Assembly (NCBI GenBank): GCA_916048095.2
Contig: OU696574.1
Coordinates: forward strand, 6,049,587 to 6,113,586
Direction: 5' to 3'
DNA from: Sacculina carcini
Lineage: Eukaryota > Arthropoda > Thecostraca > Sacculinidae
Length of the DNA: 64,000 bases
Part shown: in pieces, positions 10,716 through 22,533 of the stretch
Layout of the letters: each line of letters begins with the position of its first letter
Numbering within the stretch: the first letter of the stretch is position 1
Translations under genes and position numbers: made by a program
Notes under the pieces: model-generated
What the model saw: only the letters and a program-made list of their open reading frames with translations
Databases searched by the model: none
What the model was told of the DNA's origin: nothing

Positions 10716-13080
10716 TAGCATGAAAAACCGCCCTTTGTGCGGAGCAATTTATGTAATATAATCCATACTTTATTCATAAAAATATTGCAAATTCAAAAGA
10801 GTAAACTCATAAAAATCTGAACCAAATGAAAAGTCCAAAATTAATCATTTTTGTTCTAATTTTGACAGAATATTTTCCCTCAACCCGCCTCATATTTAAA
10901 CCCGCACGTCGTCCGGAATAATTCAGAAATAAAACACGAAACAAACACAATTGAAAACTTGTGAAAACTTTTCATCAGAATGTTTCCGAAACATATTTAG
11001 AACTTAACATCATTCCCCAACATCATTTGCTCAAGCGCTATCATATATTTCGGTATCATTTAAACCCAATATAACTTGACCCAAACCTACCAAACCCAAC
11101 CCGACCACCCCATCTTGACCTAACCCAGCCTAATCTGAGGTGATCAATCGAATCGATTCAATCATAATTTATAATCAGAAGTTTGAGATTATCTACGCCA
11201 GGGGTTCTCAAACACGCGACCCACCAATACTTTTCTCGCAGCTCGCCATTATAGTACAGAAACCAAATTGTAAGACTGATTAAATCACATTTATTGTATA
11301 ATGTGATTTAATTATACACCATTTAATTCACATTTTCATTAGTGAGTCTGGATCTTGAAGTCAAGCCCGTGAGTCTTGTATATGAACGCATTCTACACGG
11401 TAACATTTAATATTTAAACCCGCCCGTCGTGCGGAACAATTAATAAAATATATGTAATACATATTTAAAAGCAAAACGTCAGTGTAATAGAAAACTCTAA
11501 ATTGTAAAATATATAAATATAAACCAAAAGAAAGTTATTATTCTGAATTTACATATTCTTATTCTAATAATTTACAAAATTGACTTAAGCCAGCCCGTCC
11601 TCAGGAACAATTTAGAAATTAAACCCAAAAATATGTCAAATTAAAAATCTCATAAAATCTCAAAATTTCTGGTTAATGCTTCCGCTAATGCATCATATGC
11701 TGATATTTTTGGGTTTTACCTGTACTACAACCCTTTTGCAATCTACGTTCTGTTACGTATTATTCCTAGAAAATTTATCATCAGATTGCAAAATATATTG
11801 AAAGGCTCACATCATTATCCAACATCATTTGCTACATTTGAATTTGCATCATCAACATCATCTATTCTACTTTTACCGCTAGAATATATACTGCTAGCAA
11901 AATATATACCTCGCTATCATTTAAGCCCACTGTTTATACAGACATTTAAGCCCGCCCGTCGTGCGGAACAGTTCATAAAATATAATTAATATTCAATTCA
12001 TAAAACAAAAAGAATGCAAACTGAAAGAGAAAAGTAAACCCATAGTAAAGTTTTAGCCAATATAAAAGTCTAAATGTGAAATTTAAATTTCAAATTTGAC
12101 AACAAAATATTCTCAACCCGCCTCATATTTATAGCTGCCCGTCGTGCGGAACAATTCAGAACACAAACACGAAACAAACACCAAGTAAATTGATGAAAAA
12201 TGACAAAACATTGCCATCGAATGTTTCCCACATATATTTATAACTTAATAGTATTCCCAACATCATTTGCTCAAGTACTATTCCACTCTTAACGCTGTAA
12301 TATTTACTGCAAAAATTATCAAACTTTCCGCTATATAAATATATTATATTACCGGTATGTTATATGTTCCGCTCATATTTTCCGCTATAGTTTGCCTAAA
12401 CCGCCTCATATTCAAACCTGCCCGACGAGCTGAATAATTCAGAACTCAGACACGAAACAATGAAAATTGACTAAACTTTTTCATCATAATGCCTCCAAAA
12501 TATATTTAAAACTTAACATCATCTATCATTCAAACCCGCCCATTGTGCGGAACAATTAATAAAATAAAATAAGTATTGAATTCATAAAAGAAAACTAATA
12601 CAAATTTGAATAGAAAAAAGTAAACCCATAACAACTCTTAACCAATTGAAAAGTCTAAATATGAATGTTTTAATTTAGATGTGGCAAAATATTTTCCCTC
12701 GAACAGCCTCATATTTAAACCCGCCCGTCGTGCGGAACAAGTAATAAAACAAAATGAATAAAAAAACAAAAAGCTTAACCGATAGAAAAATATAAATTTG
12801 TAAATTCTTGTTTTAATTATTGACGGAGGTTTTTTCCTCAACACTCCTTATATTTAAACCCGTCCTTGGTGTGTAGTAATTCAGAAGTGTATCACTATCA
12901 AAACAATGAAACTTTCTGTCATCTCTATAATTCCAGATGAATGCTTCCGCTAAAACAGCATATGCATATAGTTGGCATTGCATGATATTACAACCCATAT
13001 CCTTATGCAACGTAAGCGTATACAACTTGAAATTAAACCAATTAAATTACACAGTAAAATTAAGTAGTTTACTTTGTTCC
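10716..13080. repeat. Cluster of CCGCCC-type interspersed repeats
   Basis: At least ten core motifs occur, near 10727, 10900, 11418, 11591, 11949, 12136, 12417, 12534, 12719 and 12859. They fall mostly in pairs spaced about 175-190 bases: a type-A core (GCGGAACAATTCAT or -TTAAT) followed by a type-B core (GCGGAAcAATTCAG plus ACACGAAACAAACA). A segment at 11070-11400 (GTCAAACCTACC-like, CAGGGGTTCTCAAAC, GTCTGGATCTTGAAGTCAA) recurs at 20975-21300. Its CAGGGG...TCTCAAAC block resembles a hAT terminus, but I could not find a matching partner. Block 12638-13080 recurs with high similarity at about 58390-58870. Confidence 0.6.
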
Positions 13081-14400
13081 CAGTAGTATTTTACCCGCCC
13101 GTCGTGCGGAACAATTCATGTGTAAATATTGAGGACAATAAATACTTTCTATTCAGTATAGTGTAGCATTAATTAAACAACGCAACTAAATACGCAATGT
13201 ACGCAATAAAACCACACCATCCATGCTTGGAGCTAATATGATGCATTCTTAATTGTGATTGGGCTTCAATGAAATTTAATCAGTGTATACTCCTGTGTAG
13301 TCGCAAGTGTGCATAATAGCTGTCAAATTGGCAATATGTCCTTTTGACTTTACACCGCCGTAACTCTAGGTACATTTTGGAAAATTAAAAATTACACCGT
13401 ATTGTAGAAAACAAAATTTCCAGCACGATGGTATAATTTATTTTAATGTGTGACAAATAGTTACTGGGAAATAGGTAGAAAAATGGGAAATAAATAGGTA
13501 GAAAAATGGGAAATAGGTAGAAAAATGAATTAATTTTAGTCGCACCGTGATCAAGTAATATTTTGGACGTAGGTTTGAATTTTGCCAATTTTACTCGTTT
13601 TATGAAACATTTTTGGGTATAAATTATAGCCTATCTTGTAGAAAACAAAATTCTCTACACAGTGGTCTAATTCGTATAGCTGTATCATTGCTGGTTTATG
13701 AGGCAGAATATTGAACAAAATATTCACGTTTTCAGTGCTAATTTTGCATTTTTGACTTTGTCATTTTGACTTCACACCGCCGTAACTTTTTTTAATACAC
13801 TCTGGAAAATAACAATTTATAACGTGCTGTAGAAAACCGAATTCCCAGCATGATGGTATAATTTATTTATATGTTTGATAATTAGTTTTTGAGAAATAGA
13901 GAAAAAATTCAATAAAATCGGTCGCCTTAAGTTAAAATGAAAATATGAATGTAGATCGTAATTTTGTCATTTTTACATATTTTATACTTAATTTTAGAAT
14001 TTGAATTATAGCCTAACATGTAGAACAGCAAATTCTCTACACAGTGGTATAATTCGTATAGCTGTACCATTTATGATTTATGAGAAGTAGATGGCGGAAT
14101 ATTGACCAAAATTTTCGTATTTTTAGGCTTCATTTTGTCTTTTCACCGCTATAACTTTTTTATTTCATTTTTAAAATTTAGAATTTAACCTATCGTGTAG
14201 ACAAGAGAATTTCCAACGTAATGGTATAAATTGATAGCGGGTACAACAAGTGGTTAACGAGTAGCAGCTTGCAGAAAATGGACCAAGGAGGGTGGGACAG
14301 ATAAACAGACAGACATACACACACACAGACAGAGGATCTTTTTTATATATATAGATATATATACATATCATATTTTAATTTAAGTTATCATCTAGCATTT
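13081..14400. repeat. Dispersed repeat containing the single-copy progenitor of the 340-bp tandem unit
   Basis: It starts with the CCCGCCCGTCGTGCGG core near 13093. Three diverged sub-units then follow, each with ACACCGCCGTAACT, a GTAGAAAAC block, an ATGGTATAATT block and TCTACACAGTGGT, at roughly 13340, 13780 and 14140. It ends in a GACAGACA-rich stretch and TATATATAGATATATATA near 14300-14360. The first sub-unit (about 13287-13666) matches the monomer tandemly repeated at 59041-60957. Confidence 0.55.
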
Positions 14401-14469
14401 AAACCCGAGCGTTGTGCGGAACAATTAATAAAACTAAGGATATCAATTGAAAAGTCTAAATGTAATGAC

Positions 14470-15907
14470 TAGGGCTGTCAAAAGTTAATAAAGTTACTTT
14501 TTCACCTAAGGGTCACTTTTTCATAAGATGTCTAAAACTGCATGAAAAAGTTGTGTACGATAATTATTTAAAAAGTTATTAGGTTACCAAAAGTTACTTT
14601 TTCATAGTTAGGTTACTTTTTTGCTTTTAGGTTACTTTTTTATCGTCAGGTTATCTTTTGTTATTTTTCTTGTTATTAGGCAAGTTTACCACGAAGTTAG
14701 GTGAATTTTTGCAGATAATAGTCGCAATAACGGTATATATGAGGATAAAATAGGAAAAGAGATGGAATATTTGCTGTGTTGTTGCTTTGTATTAGTGTAT
14801 ATTGTACGAATGTGGGGACTCAGAACAAGCCCAAGGCTTCGAGTTCCCTTATGTATATATCCTGTGTTGATTTTATATATTTGTGTCTTGTGGCAAAATA
14901 CATGAAATGAAATGAAAAAAATATTAGGTCTGAAGATGAAGAAATGTCAAATATTCTGCTGTTAGGATATAGCAATTGATATTCACCTAACTATCTGTGC
15001 TACTCGTTATTTATACGTTCCTGGATACGCAGGATAGCGTCATTCCATTTTAGGAAATGCCCACGAACCGGAGGTTGTCGTGAGATGTTTGGAGCGTGGT
15101 ATAGTACGATGTGTGAGCTCTCTATACCAGATACTGCACTGTAGCACTTGCCAGTACGTATTTACTTGAACAGGAATTAGCACGTGATTTTCAGGGCGGG
15201 AGATAGCACCATTTTCCCACGTTTGACATTTATAAGACTGTGAGCACAGGGTGCTACATATGGGAGGACGGGGGCACTCACACATGCAGTGTTTACGATC
15301 ACACTAATATACAAGCTGTAGTACGTGCTATTTTATAAGAAGTTCCATTGAAACAATATAAAGAATATTATTGCGACCATTACTAAAAATATTTACATTT
15401 TCAATTAGTGTATTTCACTTACATATTAGCTTTCCACTTTAAATTACGTTTTGATGGTTATGCTCCTTTTTGCGATGTTAGCCAAATAATGTTGAGTCAA
15501 TTTTTGTGGTTTGTTGTGAAAATGGTACCAGATCGGAGAGAGGGTGAAAAATAGAATCAACTCGGAAAGAGGATAGAAAAGAAGGACTGGTGTATTTTCT
15601 TCCTTTAGAACTGCAGACAGAAATTGACCTTTTTTGAATGTTATTTTTACGAAGGTTAGGTTTTTTTAGATTATTTTTTATGGGTTATTAGGTTACTTTT
15701 TATGTTCACAAACAAACAACAAACAATCCGTGTATTTCATATAGCACACTAATCAGCAAAGGCGTGATACACATGTGATAAAGCGATACAACAGTGATAA
15801 TAACATTAAAACTCATAGGTTATTTTTAGGTTACTTTTATAGGTTACTTTTTCTAAAAAATAAAGTTACTTTTTCCTGATCTTTAGGTTACTTTTTTGAC
15901 AGCCCTA
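14470..15907. mobile_element. Non-autonomous hAT transposon (1.44 kb)
   Basis: Terminal inverted repeats are TAGGGCTGTC at 14470 and GACAGCCCTA ending at 15907. An 8-bp target duplication GTAATGAC flanks it (14462-14469 and 15908-15915) and fits the hAT consensus nTnnnnAn. Both subterminal regions are packed with GGTTACTTTTT-like motifs in the same orientation. There is no transposase; the longest internal frame (15040-15285, minus) has no recognisable domain. It sits inside a CCGCCC-type repeat whose sequence resumes after 15915. Confidence 0.85.
14812..14930 (+). other. Possible 3' end of a LINE, inside the hAT element
   Basis: The text GCCCAAGGCTTCGAGTTCCC followed by a TTATATATTTGTG stretch and a short ATGAAATGAAATGAAA tail looks like the 3' untranslated end of a LINE with a pentamer tail. 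No coding sequence precedes it. Confidence 0.35.
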
Positions 15908-15954
15908 GTAATGACTTTTAGTTTAATTTTGACAAAATATTTCCCCTCATCCCG

Positions 15955-16680
15955 CCTCATTAAAACTAGCATTAAAACCCACCCGATGTGCGGAGCAATT
16001 CATAACATGAAATTCATGTTCAATTCATAAAAAATATGGAAAATTTAAAATGAAATAGGGTACACTCATAAAAATATTAATCGATTGAAAATTATATGTT
16101 TAATTATATTTATTTCGACCAAATATTTCCCCTCAGTCCGCCCGAGTCATTTTTACACCCGCCCGTCGTGCTGAATAATTAGAGCTCGAACACGATCCGT
16201 TCTGGATCTTGAAGTCAAATTCATTGGTTTTGTGTATGGATTAATTCTACAGCTGAAATTGAACGTTCTATTGTCTATAGTTGCTGCCCGCGGAGCATTT
16301 TTATTAAAAAAAATACATTTTTTAAATGAATCATTTGAAAATATTAACTAAAAAATGGAAACATTTTTTTTAAACCCGCCCGTCGTGCGGAATAATTCAT
16401 ACAACAAAATTCCCATTAAATCCATAAAATATAATGAATACAAATTTAAAAGCAAAAAATGTAACCTATAAATATCTTAACCAATAGAAAAGTCTAAATG
16501 TGAATATTTTAGTTTTTATTTTGACAAATATCATCCCTAAACCCGTCTGATATATAAATCTGCCCGTCGTGTGGTATAATTCAGAACACAAACACGAAAC
16601 AAACAATGAAAGATGATGAAATCTTTTCTTCAGAATGTTTCCAAACAATATTTATTGCTTAACATCATTCCCCAACATCA
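15955..16680. repeat. CCGCCC-type interspersed repeats, two A/B pairs, interrupted by a LINE
   Basis: Cores lie near 15977 (A), 16157 (B), 16374 (A) and 16558 (B), again about 180 bases apart within a pair. The second unit is interrupted at 16680 by the CR1-like LINE and resumes at 20850 with TTTGC and TTTTACCGCTATAATATTTA. Confidence 0.6.
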
Positions 16681-17265
16681 AGTTCAAGTTCAAGTTCAAA
16701 GTTTATTGCCATGAACAGCATAAAAGTACAGTGACAAAATATCAAACAATTTGGCATAGTCTGTCGAGTGATAACTCTTGGACAGACACGTTATAAATAT
16801 ATATACATTAACAAAACATTTAGACATACTCTTGTGTGAAAAAATAGGTCACAAAAAATGGCATGTAATATACTTAGAACAACACATCAGTATAGTTTTA
16901 ACATTAACCTCCAATGAAACGAAAAAAATAACGTATGAATAGCATAAAAACAATAAGGAGAACAATAACAACTTAAAATATATCCGCAATCTTGTTAATA
17001 TGGTTATTATATATCATTCTGAATTTGCATTTTGTTTCTCTAAAAAGAATTTTTTCAATCTATTCTTAAATTGTCCTATAGATTCAGTGTTTACTGTGGA
17101 TTTTAATTCACTGGGTAAAGAATTCTAAATAATTGGTCCTGAGTATAAAAACGAATTTTTAAATAATATAGTTCTGAATGGTGGATGACTCAAATTCAAC
17201 TGACTATGTCTGGTGCAAAAGCCATGATTCGACATACTGTATAAACTATCACTAATTTGATTATT

Positions 17266-19547
17266 TTATATCACTAATTTGATTATTTGATTGGTATAAT
17301 ATAATATAATCATAATTTCCGGGGTTAACCTATCTCTTAATCTATAAATTAAACCTGAATATTTAGAAATTTCAATGCCTAATTTGAGTATATGTTGTTT
17401 CCAATTCAAATTTTCGTCAATTGATATTCCAAGAAATTTTGTAGTGGGTACTCTCTCTATAAAATCATCTTCAATTTTTATTGGCTCAAGATTGTATTTT
17501 ATAGATCTGTTTTGAAATACTACAACCTTTGTTTTACTGACATTTAATCTTAATCCATTTTTTCTTAGCCAAGTTTTAATATCCATCATTGTCTGGCATA
17601 TTTTTATATGTAATTCAGTTAGATTTTTTGTACATATTTCAACACTCGAGTCATCAGCAAAAAGAGTAAATCTAGCATCATTAGTGGAATTCTCAACATC
17701 ATTTATGTATATTAAAAAAAGAATGGGACCCAAAATAGAACCTTGGGGACTCCACAATCAATTTTTTTAATACTAGACTCATGTCAATTACAATATACAA
17801 AATGAGTACGATTTTCTAAATAACTCCTAAATAATTGATTCGGGATTCCTCTAACACCAATATTGCTTAGCTTTTTCAGCAAAATTTTGTGGTGTAGAGA
17901 ATCAAATGCCTTAGAAATGTCTAAAAAAGCACCAGCTGTAAATAATTTTCCATCCAAATTTTCGTATATTTTTTTAACAAAATTTAACAATTACTATTAC
18001 TATTATTATTACTATTACTATTACTAAAGCAAGGCAAAATTGAAATCAACCTGTAGTTATTTATGTTTTTCTTTTCACCCGATTTAAATATTGGTATAGA
18101 TTTGGCCTTTTTTTAACTTTCTGGGAAAATCCCTGTTTCAAGAGATAAGTTAATAATATATGCTAAAGGCTTTCTTATATGTTCAGATATAATTTTTATT
18201 GTATTTCCAGAAATTTCGTCGTATCCCTTGGAATTTGATTTCATAGACGAGATTAATTTATGTACTTCGAATTCATTACAAGGTGTCATAAACAGTGAGC
18301 ACTCTGATGGATTATTAAGATATTCCTCAAACTCATTACCAACAGGTTCAGTATTAGTGTGCAATTTACTAAAATGCTCGACAAATGTTTCCGCCACTTG
18401 TTCATTCGGTAAACCAATATCAATGATTTTTTCATGTTCTTTCCTTCCCATCAACAAGTTTAATATTTGCCAGCTTTGTTTAGGATTCCCTTGATTTTCT
18501 TAAATTTTAACTGCAAGTATTCATTTTTTGCTTGACGAAGTAATTTGGTCAATATGTTTCTATATTTCTTGTAATATTTTGTGTATGTTATTGGCCACTT
18601 AGTTACCAACCTAGTCAGACCATGTTTATTTTTTATACATTTTTTCAAGTTTTCTGTTATATAAGGGTGTTTTTCCGATTTTAATGTTTGTTTAACTTCA
18701 ATTAAAGGAAAGTTATTATTAAATGGTTCGCTAATTATATTACGAAATATATTATAGGCTGTGTCGGGGCAGTGAATATTGTAGATATAATTCCAATCTA
18801 CTTTGGAAACATCGCTTATGAATTTACATTTATTTTTATTTGTAAAAGGTCTGATGAAGCAGGTCTTGTCACATTTTTTCGCTACCTCAGGCAGGAGAAA
18901 TATTGATACTACTGGAAAATGATCCGAAATATAATTTTTGATGATAAAATTTCCAGAATTAGTTTTAATTTGATTACACCATATGTGGTCAATAATTGTT
19001 GATGAATTGGGAGTTACCCTTGTTGGTTTTGAGATTGATGGATAAATGAATTGCTCATCATCAAAGTTGTAAACTCATTGACATAATTATCATCCTGTTT
19101 AAGAAGATCTAAATTCATGTCGCCGAAGATAAACATTTTATCATAAGATTTATTTTCGAGATATGTAAGCATTGATCTGAGTTTTTCTATAAACAGTTTA
19201 AAGTTACAATAAGGAGGTCGGTACATTGAAGCCATGAAACATTTCCTTTGATTTTCACAAATTTCTACTGAAACACACTCAAGATGTGGTTCGTTAAATG
19301 TCATCTCAGGTATTAAGTTGGACGAATATTTTTTAGCTACGTACATGGCGACTCCGCCTCCCTGCTTATTTCTATGTTGACTATACATTATATACATATC
19401 AATTTTATAAAGAGAACTAATTGTGTTATCTAATCTTATTTCACGTAGTCCTACATCAGGTGGCTCAATAAAATGGAGAACTTCATCTTGTAATTTCTGT
19501 AAATTGGTTGTTACACTTGCTATGTTCAAAGATAATATAGTAAACAT
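17266..19547 (-). pseudogene. LINE ORF2: EEP endonuclease plus reverse transcriptase, multiply frameshifted
   Basis: The order on the minus strand is endonuclease (19547-19014: LSLNIASVTTN, GGGVAMYV, MYRPPY, FGDMNLDLL), linker (18648-18460), RT fingers (18457-18113), the AFLDISKAFDSLHHKIL block (17990-17784), then SPQGSILGPILFLIYINDV and the catalytic FADD box (17757-17266), with KFLGISIDENLNW after it. The frame changes at least four times. A short CTATTA microsatellite at about 17990-18025 interrupts the RT between blocks. It is a dead copy. Confidence 0.75.
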
Positions 19548-19795
19548 TGAATTATTATTGTTTAAATTATACAGTTGATCCGCTGATTCAATATAACTTG
19601 TGGTTTTTGGGATGAAATACTTGTCATAATCTACATTAGTTCACTACATTTCATCTGCTTGATCATCAAGGACACTAAATAAACTCATATCTGGATATGT
19701 TGTACACAATTGCTTATCAGAATCTGCATTTGTATGGTCCATATTAGAAATGATAGTCGAATCACTTAATCAAAATGTGTAGCTATAAAAATGGA

Positions 19796-20728
19796 TTAGT
19801 TACTGTTTTTGTAGCGTCTTGGTCGGTGGTTCTGCTGACCAGTTATCTCTTCGTTTGTTGTTTCTCCCATCGCCATTACCGCGTGGGACGGCACCGAACC
19901 CGCAGCCACCGTCTCCGCCCGACCAGCTCCACCAGTTGATGGACCTGACTCCGTCGCTGCCACTGCACCACCGCCACTGTGTGACCGAGTGTGTCCCTGA
20001 CCAATGGCCGGGCGCTGACCTCCACGGTTGAATGGCGTGGCACGGTCAGCCGAGTCAGTAGCCGGGGCTCTGTCGCGAATTATCAATCGCGTATGGCGGA
20101 AATATGCGATTTTGCCGTTAGATCTAGCTTCTTTCAGCCGGGGCATTTGCCCTCTTCTTTTTAGCTGGGAAGCGGGACAGAGGTCTTCATTTATGAAGAT
20201 GCCGGTTCCCTTTAGCTTTCTTGTGCTGCGCATGGTCGCCTGTCGGTCGGAGAACCGGTCGAACCGCACAACAATGTTGCGGGGCCTGTCGCCAGACGGA
20301 CGACCGACTCGATGCGCCCGTTCAATACTCGCAGCAGGCAGATCCATTTTCTCGGACAGCATCTTCTGTACGCTTTGTGTTGTCTGCTCCCACGTCTCCT
20401 GGACGGACTCCTTAATGCCGGTTATGCAAACATTATTCCTTTTACTGTAGTCCTCGGCCCTGTCCGAACGCTGTTGTTGATCCTTGGTTAGATTCCGCAG
20501 CTCCTCGATATGAATCTTGTATTCTGCGTTCTGCTTGCGCAGGTCCTTCACTTCATTTTTTATTTCATGTATTTCTTCTTGGGAGAATTCGAGGCTCCGC
20601 CTGAGCTCCCCCACGGTCTCATTTAGCACCTTAATTTGATCGTTCATTTGAAGACTTACGTGCTTCATGGCTTCCTTGAAGGCCGATTCTTGCGAGCTCA
20701 AAAGGATTTTCAGCGTCTCACTGTCCAT
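19796..20728 (-). CDS. LINE ORF1: coiled coil plus L1-type RNA-binding domain
   Basis: This is an RNA-binding chaperone that would coat LINE RNA. From the Met at 20728 (MDSETLKILLSSQE), a long heptad-rich coiled coil covers roughly residues 10-95 (LNETVGELRRSLEFSQEEI). An L1 ORF1-like RRM follows: RAEDYSKRNNVCITGI, then ERAHRVGR, RPRNIVVRF and RKLKGTGIFINEDL. The C-terminal third is Gly/Ala/Ser-rich and low complexity. The frame is open for another 29 codons upstream to 20815, but that extension looks non-coding. The frame is uninterrupted, unlike ORF2 of the same element. Confidence 0.75.
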   Translation of the reverse strand: MDSETLKILLSSQESAFKEAMKHVSLQMNDQIKVLNETVGELRRSLEFSQEEIHEIKNEVKDLRKQNAEYKIHIEELRNLTKDQQQRSDRAEDYSKRNNVCITGIKESVQETWEQTTQSVQKMLSEKMDLPAASIERAHRVGRPSGDRPRNIVVRFDRFSDRQATMRSTRKLKGTGIFINEDLCPASQLKRRGQMPRLKEARSNGKIAYFRHTRLIIRDRAPATDSADRATPFNRGGQRPAIGQGHTRSHSGGGAVAATESGPSTGGAGRAETVAAGSVPSHAVMAMGETTNEEITGQQNHRPRRYKNSN

Positions 20729-20849
20729 TCCGATAATACACACAATTAGACGATACACACGCCTCTGCTCACTTGAACTAACAGATAATTCACACACACA
20801 CTCAGCAGCAATCAATCACACGTCCTTCTCACAACACAGTTCACACAAG

Positions 20850-21300
20850 ACATCATTTGCATCATCATTCATGCATTATCATTTGCATTCATTTGCATCA
20901 TCATTTGCTTCATTTTACTTTTACCGCTATAATATTTATTGCTAAAATTTATATATTTTCCGCTATCATTAAAACCCAATATAACCTGAGTCAAACCTAC
21001 CCAACCCAACCCAACCATCCAATCGTGACCGCACTCAGCCTAGTCTGAGGTGATTTAACTTATTAGTTTGTGATCACAAAATATACTGATTCGATCATAA
21101 TTTGTAATCAGAACACTGAGATTATCTACCCCAGGGGTCCAAACACGCGGCCCACCAATACTTTTCTCTCAACCCGCCAATATAGTATCGTAACCAAACT
21201 TTAAGGCAGCTGAATTCACATTTGTTGCATAATGCGATATATTTGTACACCATTTAAGTCACATTTACATTAGTGAGTCTGGATCTTGAAGTCAAATTCT
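20850..21300. repeat. Remainder of the CCGCCC-type repeat and a block shared with 11070-11400
   Basis: It begins with an expanded CATCATTTGCATT microsatellite-like run (20851-20912), then TTTTACCGCTATAATATTTA, an AACCCAACCCAACC run and a CCAGGGGTCCAAACACGCGGCCCACC block. The last part ends with GTGAGTCTGGATCTTGAAGTCAA near 21295. The matching copy is at about 11070-11370. Confidence 0.55.
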
Positions 21301-21313
21301 TGAAGTGAAATTA

Positions 21314-21385
21314 TGCTCCACCGGGTTACGAACCACGGATCTCCCGCTTATGAGGTGGGTGTCCCAGCCACTACACCACGGAGTC
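21314..21385 (-). pseudogene. tRNA-Met-like sequence (anticodon CAU), degenerate
   Basis: Read on the minus strand, a 72-base stretch folds like a tRNA. It has a D-arm GGTGTAGTGGCTGGGACACC containing an A box, an anticodon arm CCCAC-CTCATAA-GCGGG with CAT at the anticodon position, and a T-arm around GGTTCGTAACC (B box). The stems contain mismatches and the acceptor stem pairs only partly, so it is a relic or the head of a tRNA-derived SINE rather than a working gene. It lies exactly between a repeat and a LINE fragment. Confidence 0.45.
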
Positions 21386-21389
21386 CACG

Positions 21390-22475
21390 AAGTACTGCAA
21401 TTACGCAGAATCACAAACACAATCAAGTATTGTCTGAAAATAGCCGGCGATACAGAACACCCATGTTACACTCTACTACAATCATTCAATTCGCTGGACC
21501 ATGCGGAGACATCGGCAGTCAACAAGCTATGTGGCTTCCCCTTGGGGCTCGCATACCGTCGGTGCTGTATATAAATCGGTTTCAAACCTCCCAAAACTGC
21601 GGCACCATCAGAAATATATTTCTCAGCTTTATTTCCAACTTGTCATTACTTTGATGCCACACCACATATCACTCCCACACCAATCACAACACAACTTTTT
21701 GTTGAACATCGAGCCAATCATCAACAATACACGTATATATACACAGACGGATCAGTTTAAAACAGTAGTGTCGGGTGTGCAGTCGTGTGTCCCTCACAAA
21801 ATGTGGACAACTGCTTCCTCCTTCCCTCGCACGCAAACATTTTCACATCGGAACTATTTGCAATTCACAACGCCCTGCATTTCATTCACTCACAACGAAC
21901 ACAACACGCTTCTCTATTAACAAACTCGAAATCCTCTCTCCTTGCAATCTCCACGCGATACCCCAAAAACGCACTGGCATGTTCCATAATCACCATGAAC
22001 CACAATCTAACGGTATCGGTCACCAAAATAGTGTTTCTATGGGTGCCCAGCCACACGGGAATTCGAGGGAACGAGATGGTCGACCAGAACGCCAAACATG
22101 CCACACAACTCGCTACAATCACCACTCCCCCAATGTCGTCCTCTGACTTGAACTCATATATCACTAATCTGAGTCGTGAATCGCTCCTGTCATCACTCAT
22201 GGACAACACACGTACATCACACACACACGTACATCACACACCTGCCTGTTGACAGGCAGGTGTGTGATGCCGACTTGCCACCACTGCGGTCGCCAACTAA
22301 CCACAGAACACATCCTGGTAATATGTCCACGATTCAACGCCATCAGAAGACAACTGAAAGAACAGCACATCAACACGCATCTCACTATGGACGCCTCACT
22401 ATACGATACTAACATTACCAACTACCTCACCGATTTTATTACAATATCGGGACTACAAAAACGTATCTAAAGACC
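21390..22475 (+). pseudogene. RNase H and C-terminal zinc-knuckle end of a LINE (Jockey/I-type), 5' truncated
   Basis: This would encode the C-terminal end of a LINE polyprotein with RNase H. Frame changes split it. Around 21720-21785 the YTDGS-type start is visible in broken form. At 21785-22252 are FTSELFAIHNALHFI (catalytic Glu), LLTNSKSSLLA (the usual TDSKS with Asp changed to Asn) and WVPSHTGIRGNEMVDQNAKHA. At 22249-22470 is CHHCGRQLTTEHILVICPRF, the C-x2-C...H...C knuckle seen at the end of such LINEs. A hairpin insertion (22232-22269) lies at the last frame break. Confidence 0.7.
22232..22269. repeat. Perfect 17-bp inverted repeat with 4-base loop
   Basis: The arms CATCACACACCTGCCTG and CAGGCAGGTGTGTGATG are separated by TTGA. 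The structure coincides with the frame break between the RNase H and zinc-knuckle parts of the LINE and duplicates coding text in inverted orientation. Confidence 0.9.
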
Positions 22476-22533
22476 AGGAAAATATGCTCTTTCTGGGCTA
22501 TACTCCATTGATAAACCTCAACACAATCACAAC

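Larger units (their letters stand above)
16681..20849 (-). mobile_element. CR1-like LINE, near full length
   Basis: This is a two-ORF non-LTR retrotransposon read right to left, about 4.17 kb. A 6-bp ACATCA duplication flanks it (16675-16680 and 20850-20855), and the host repeat is continuous if it is removed. The 3' end, at the left, finishes in a short TTGAAC-type tandem tail (forward AAGTTCAAGTTCAAG at 16680-16695). ORF1 is open; ORF2 has several frameshifts. Spacing and domain content fit the CR1/Jockey group, but the exact clade is not settled. Confidence 0.75.

Noticed and set aside
11205-11400. hAT-type MITE starting at CAGGGGTTCTCAAAC
   Set aside because: The 5'-like terminus is suggestive, but I could not find an inverted partner or an 8-bp duplication here or in the copy at 21130.
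15040-15285. Cysteine-rich protein gene in the hAT element
   Set aside because: The composition is unremarkable, there is no domain, no conserved spacing of cysteines, and it lies in a non-autonomous element.
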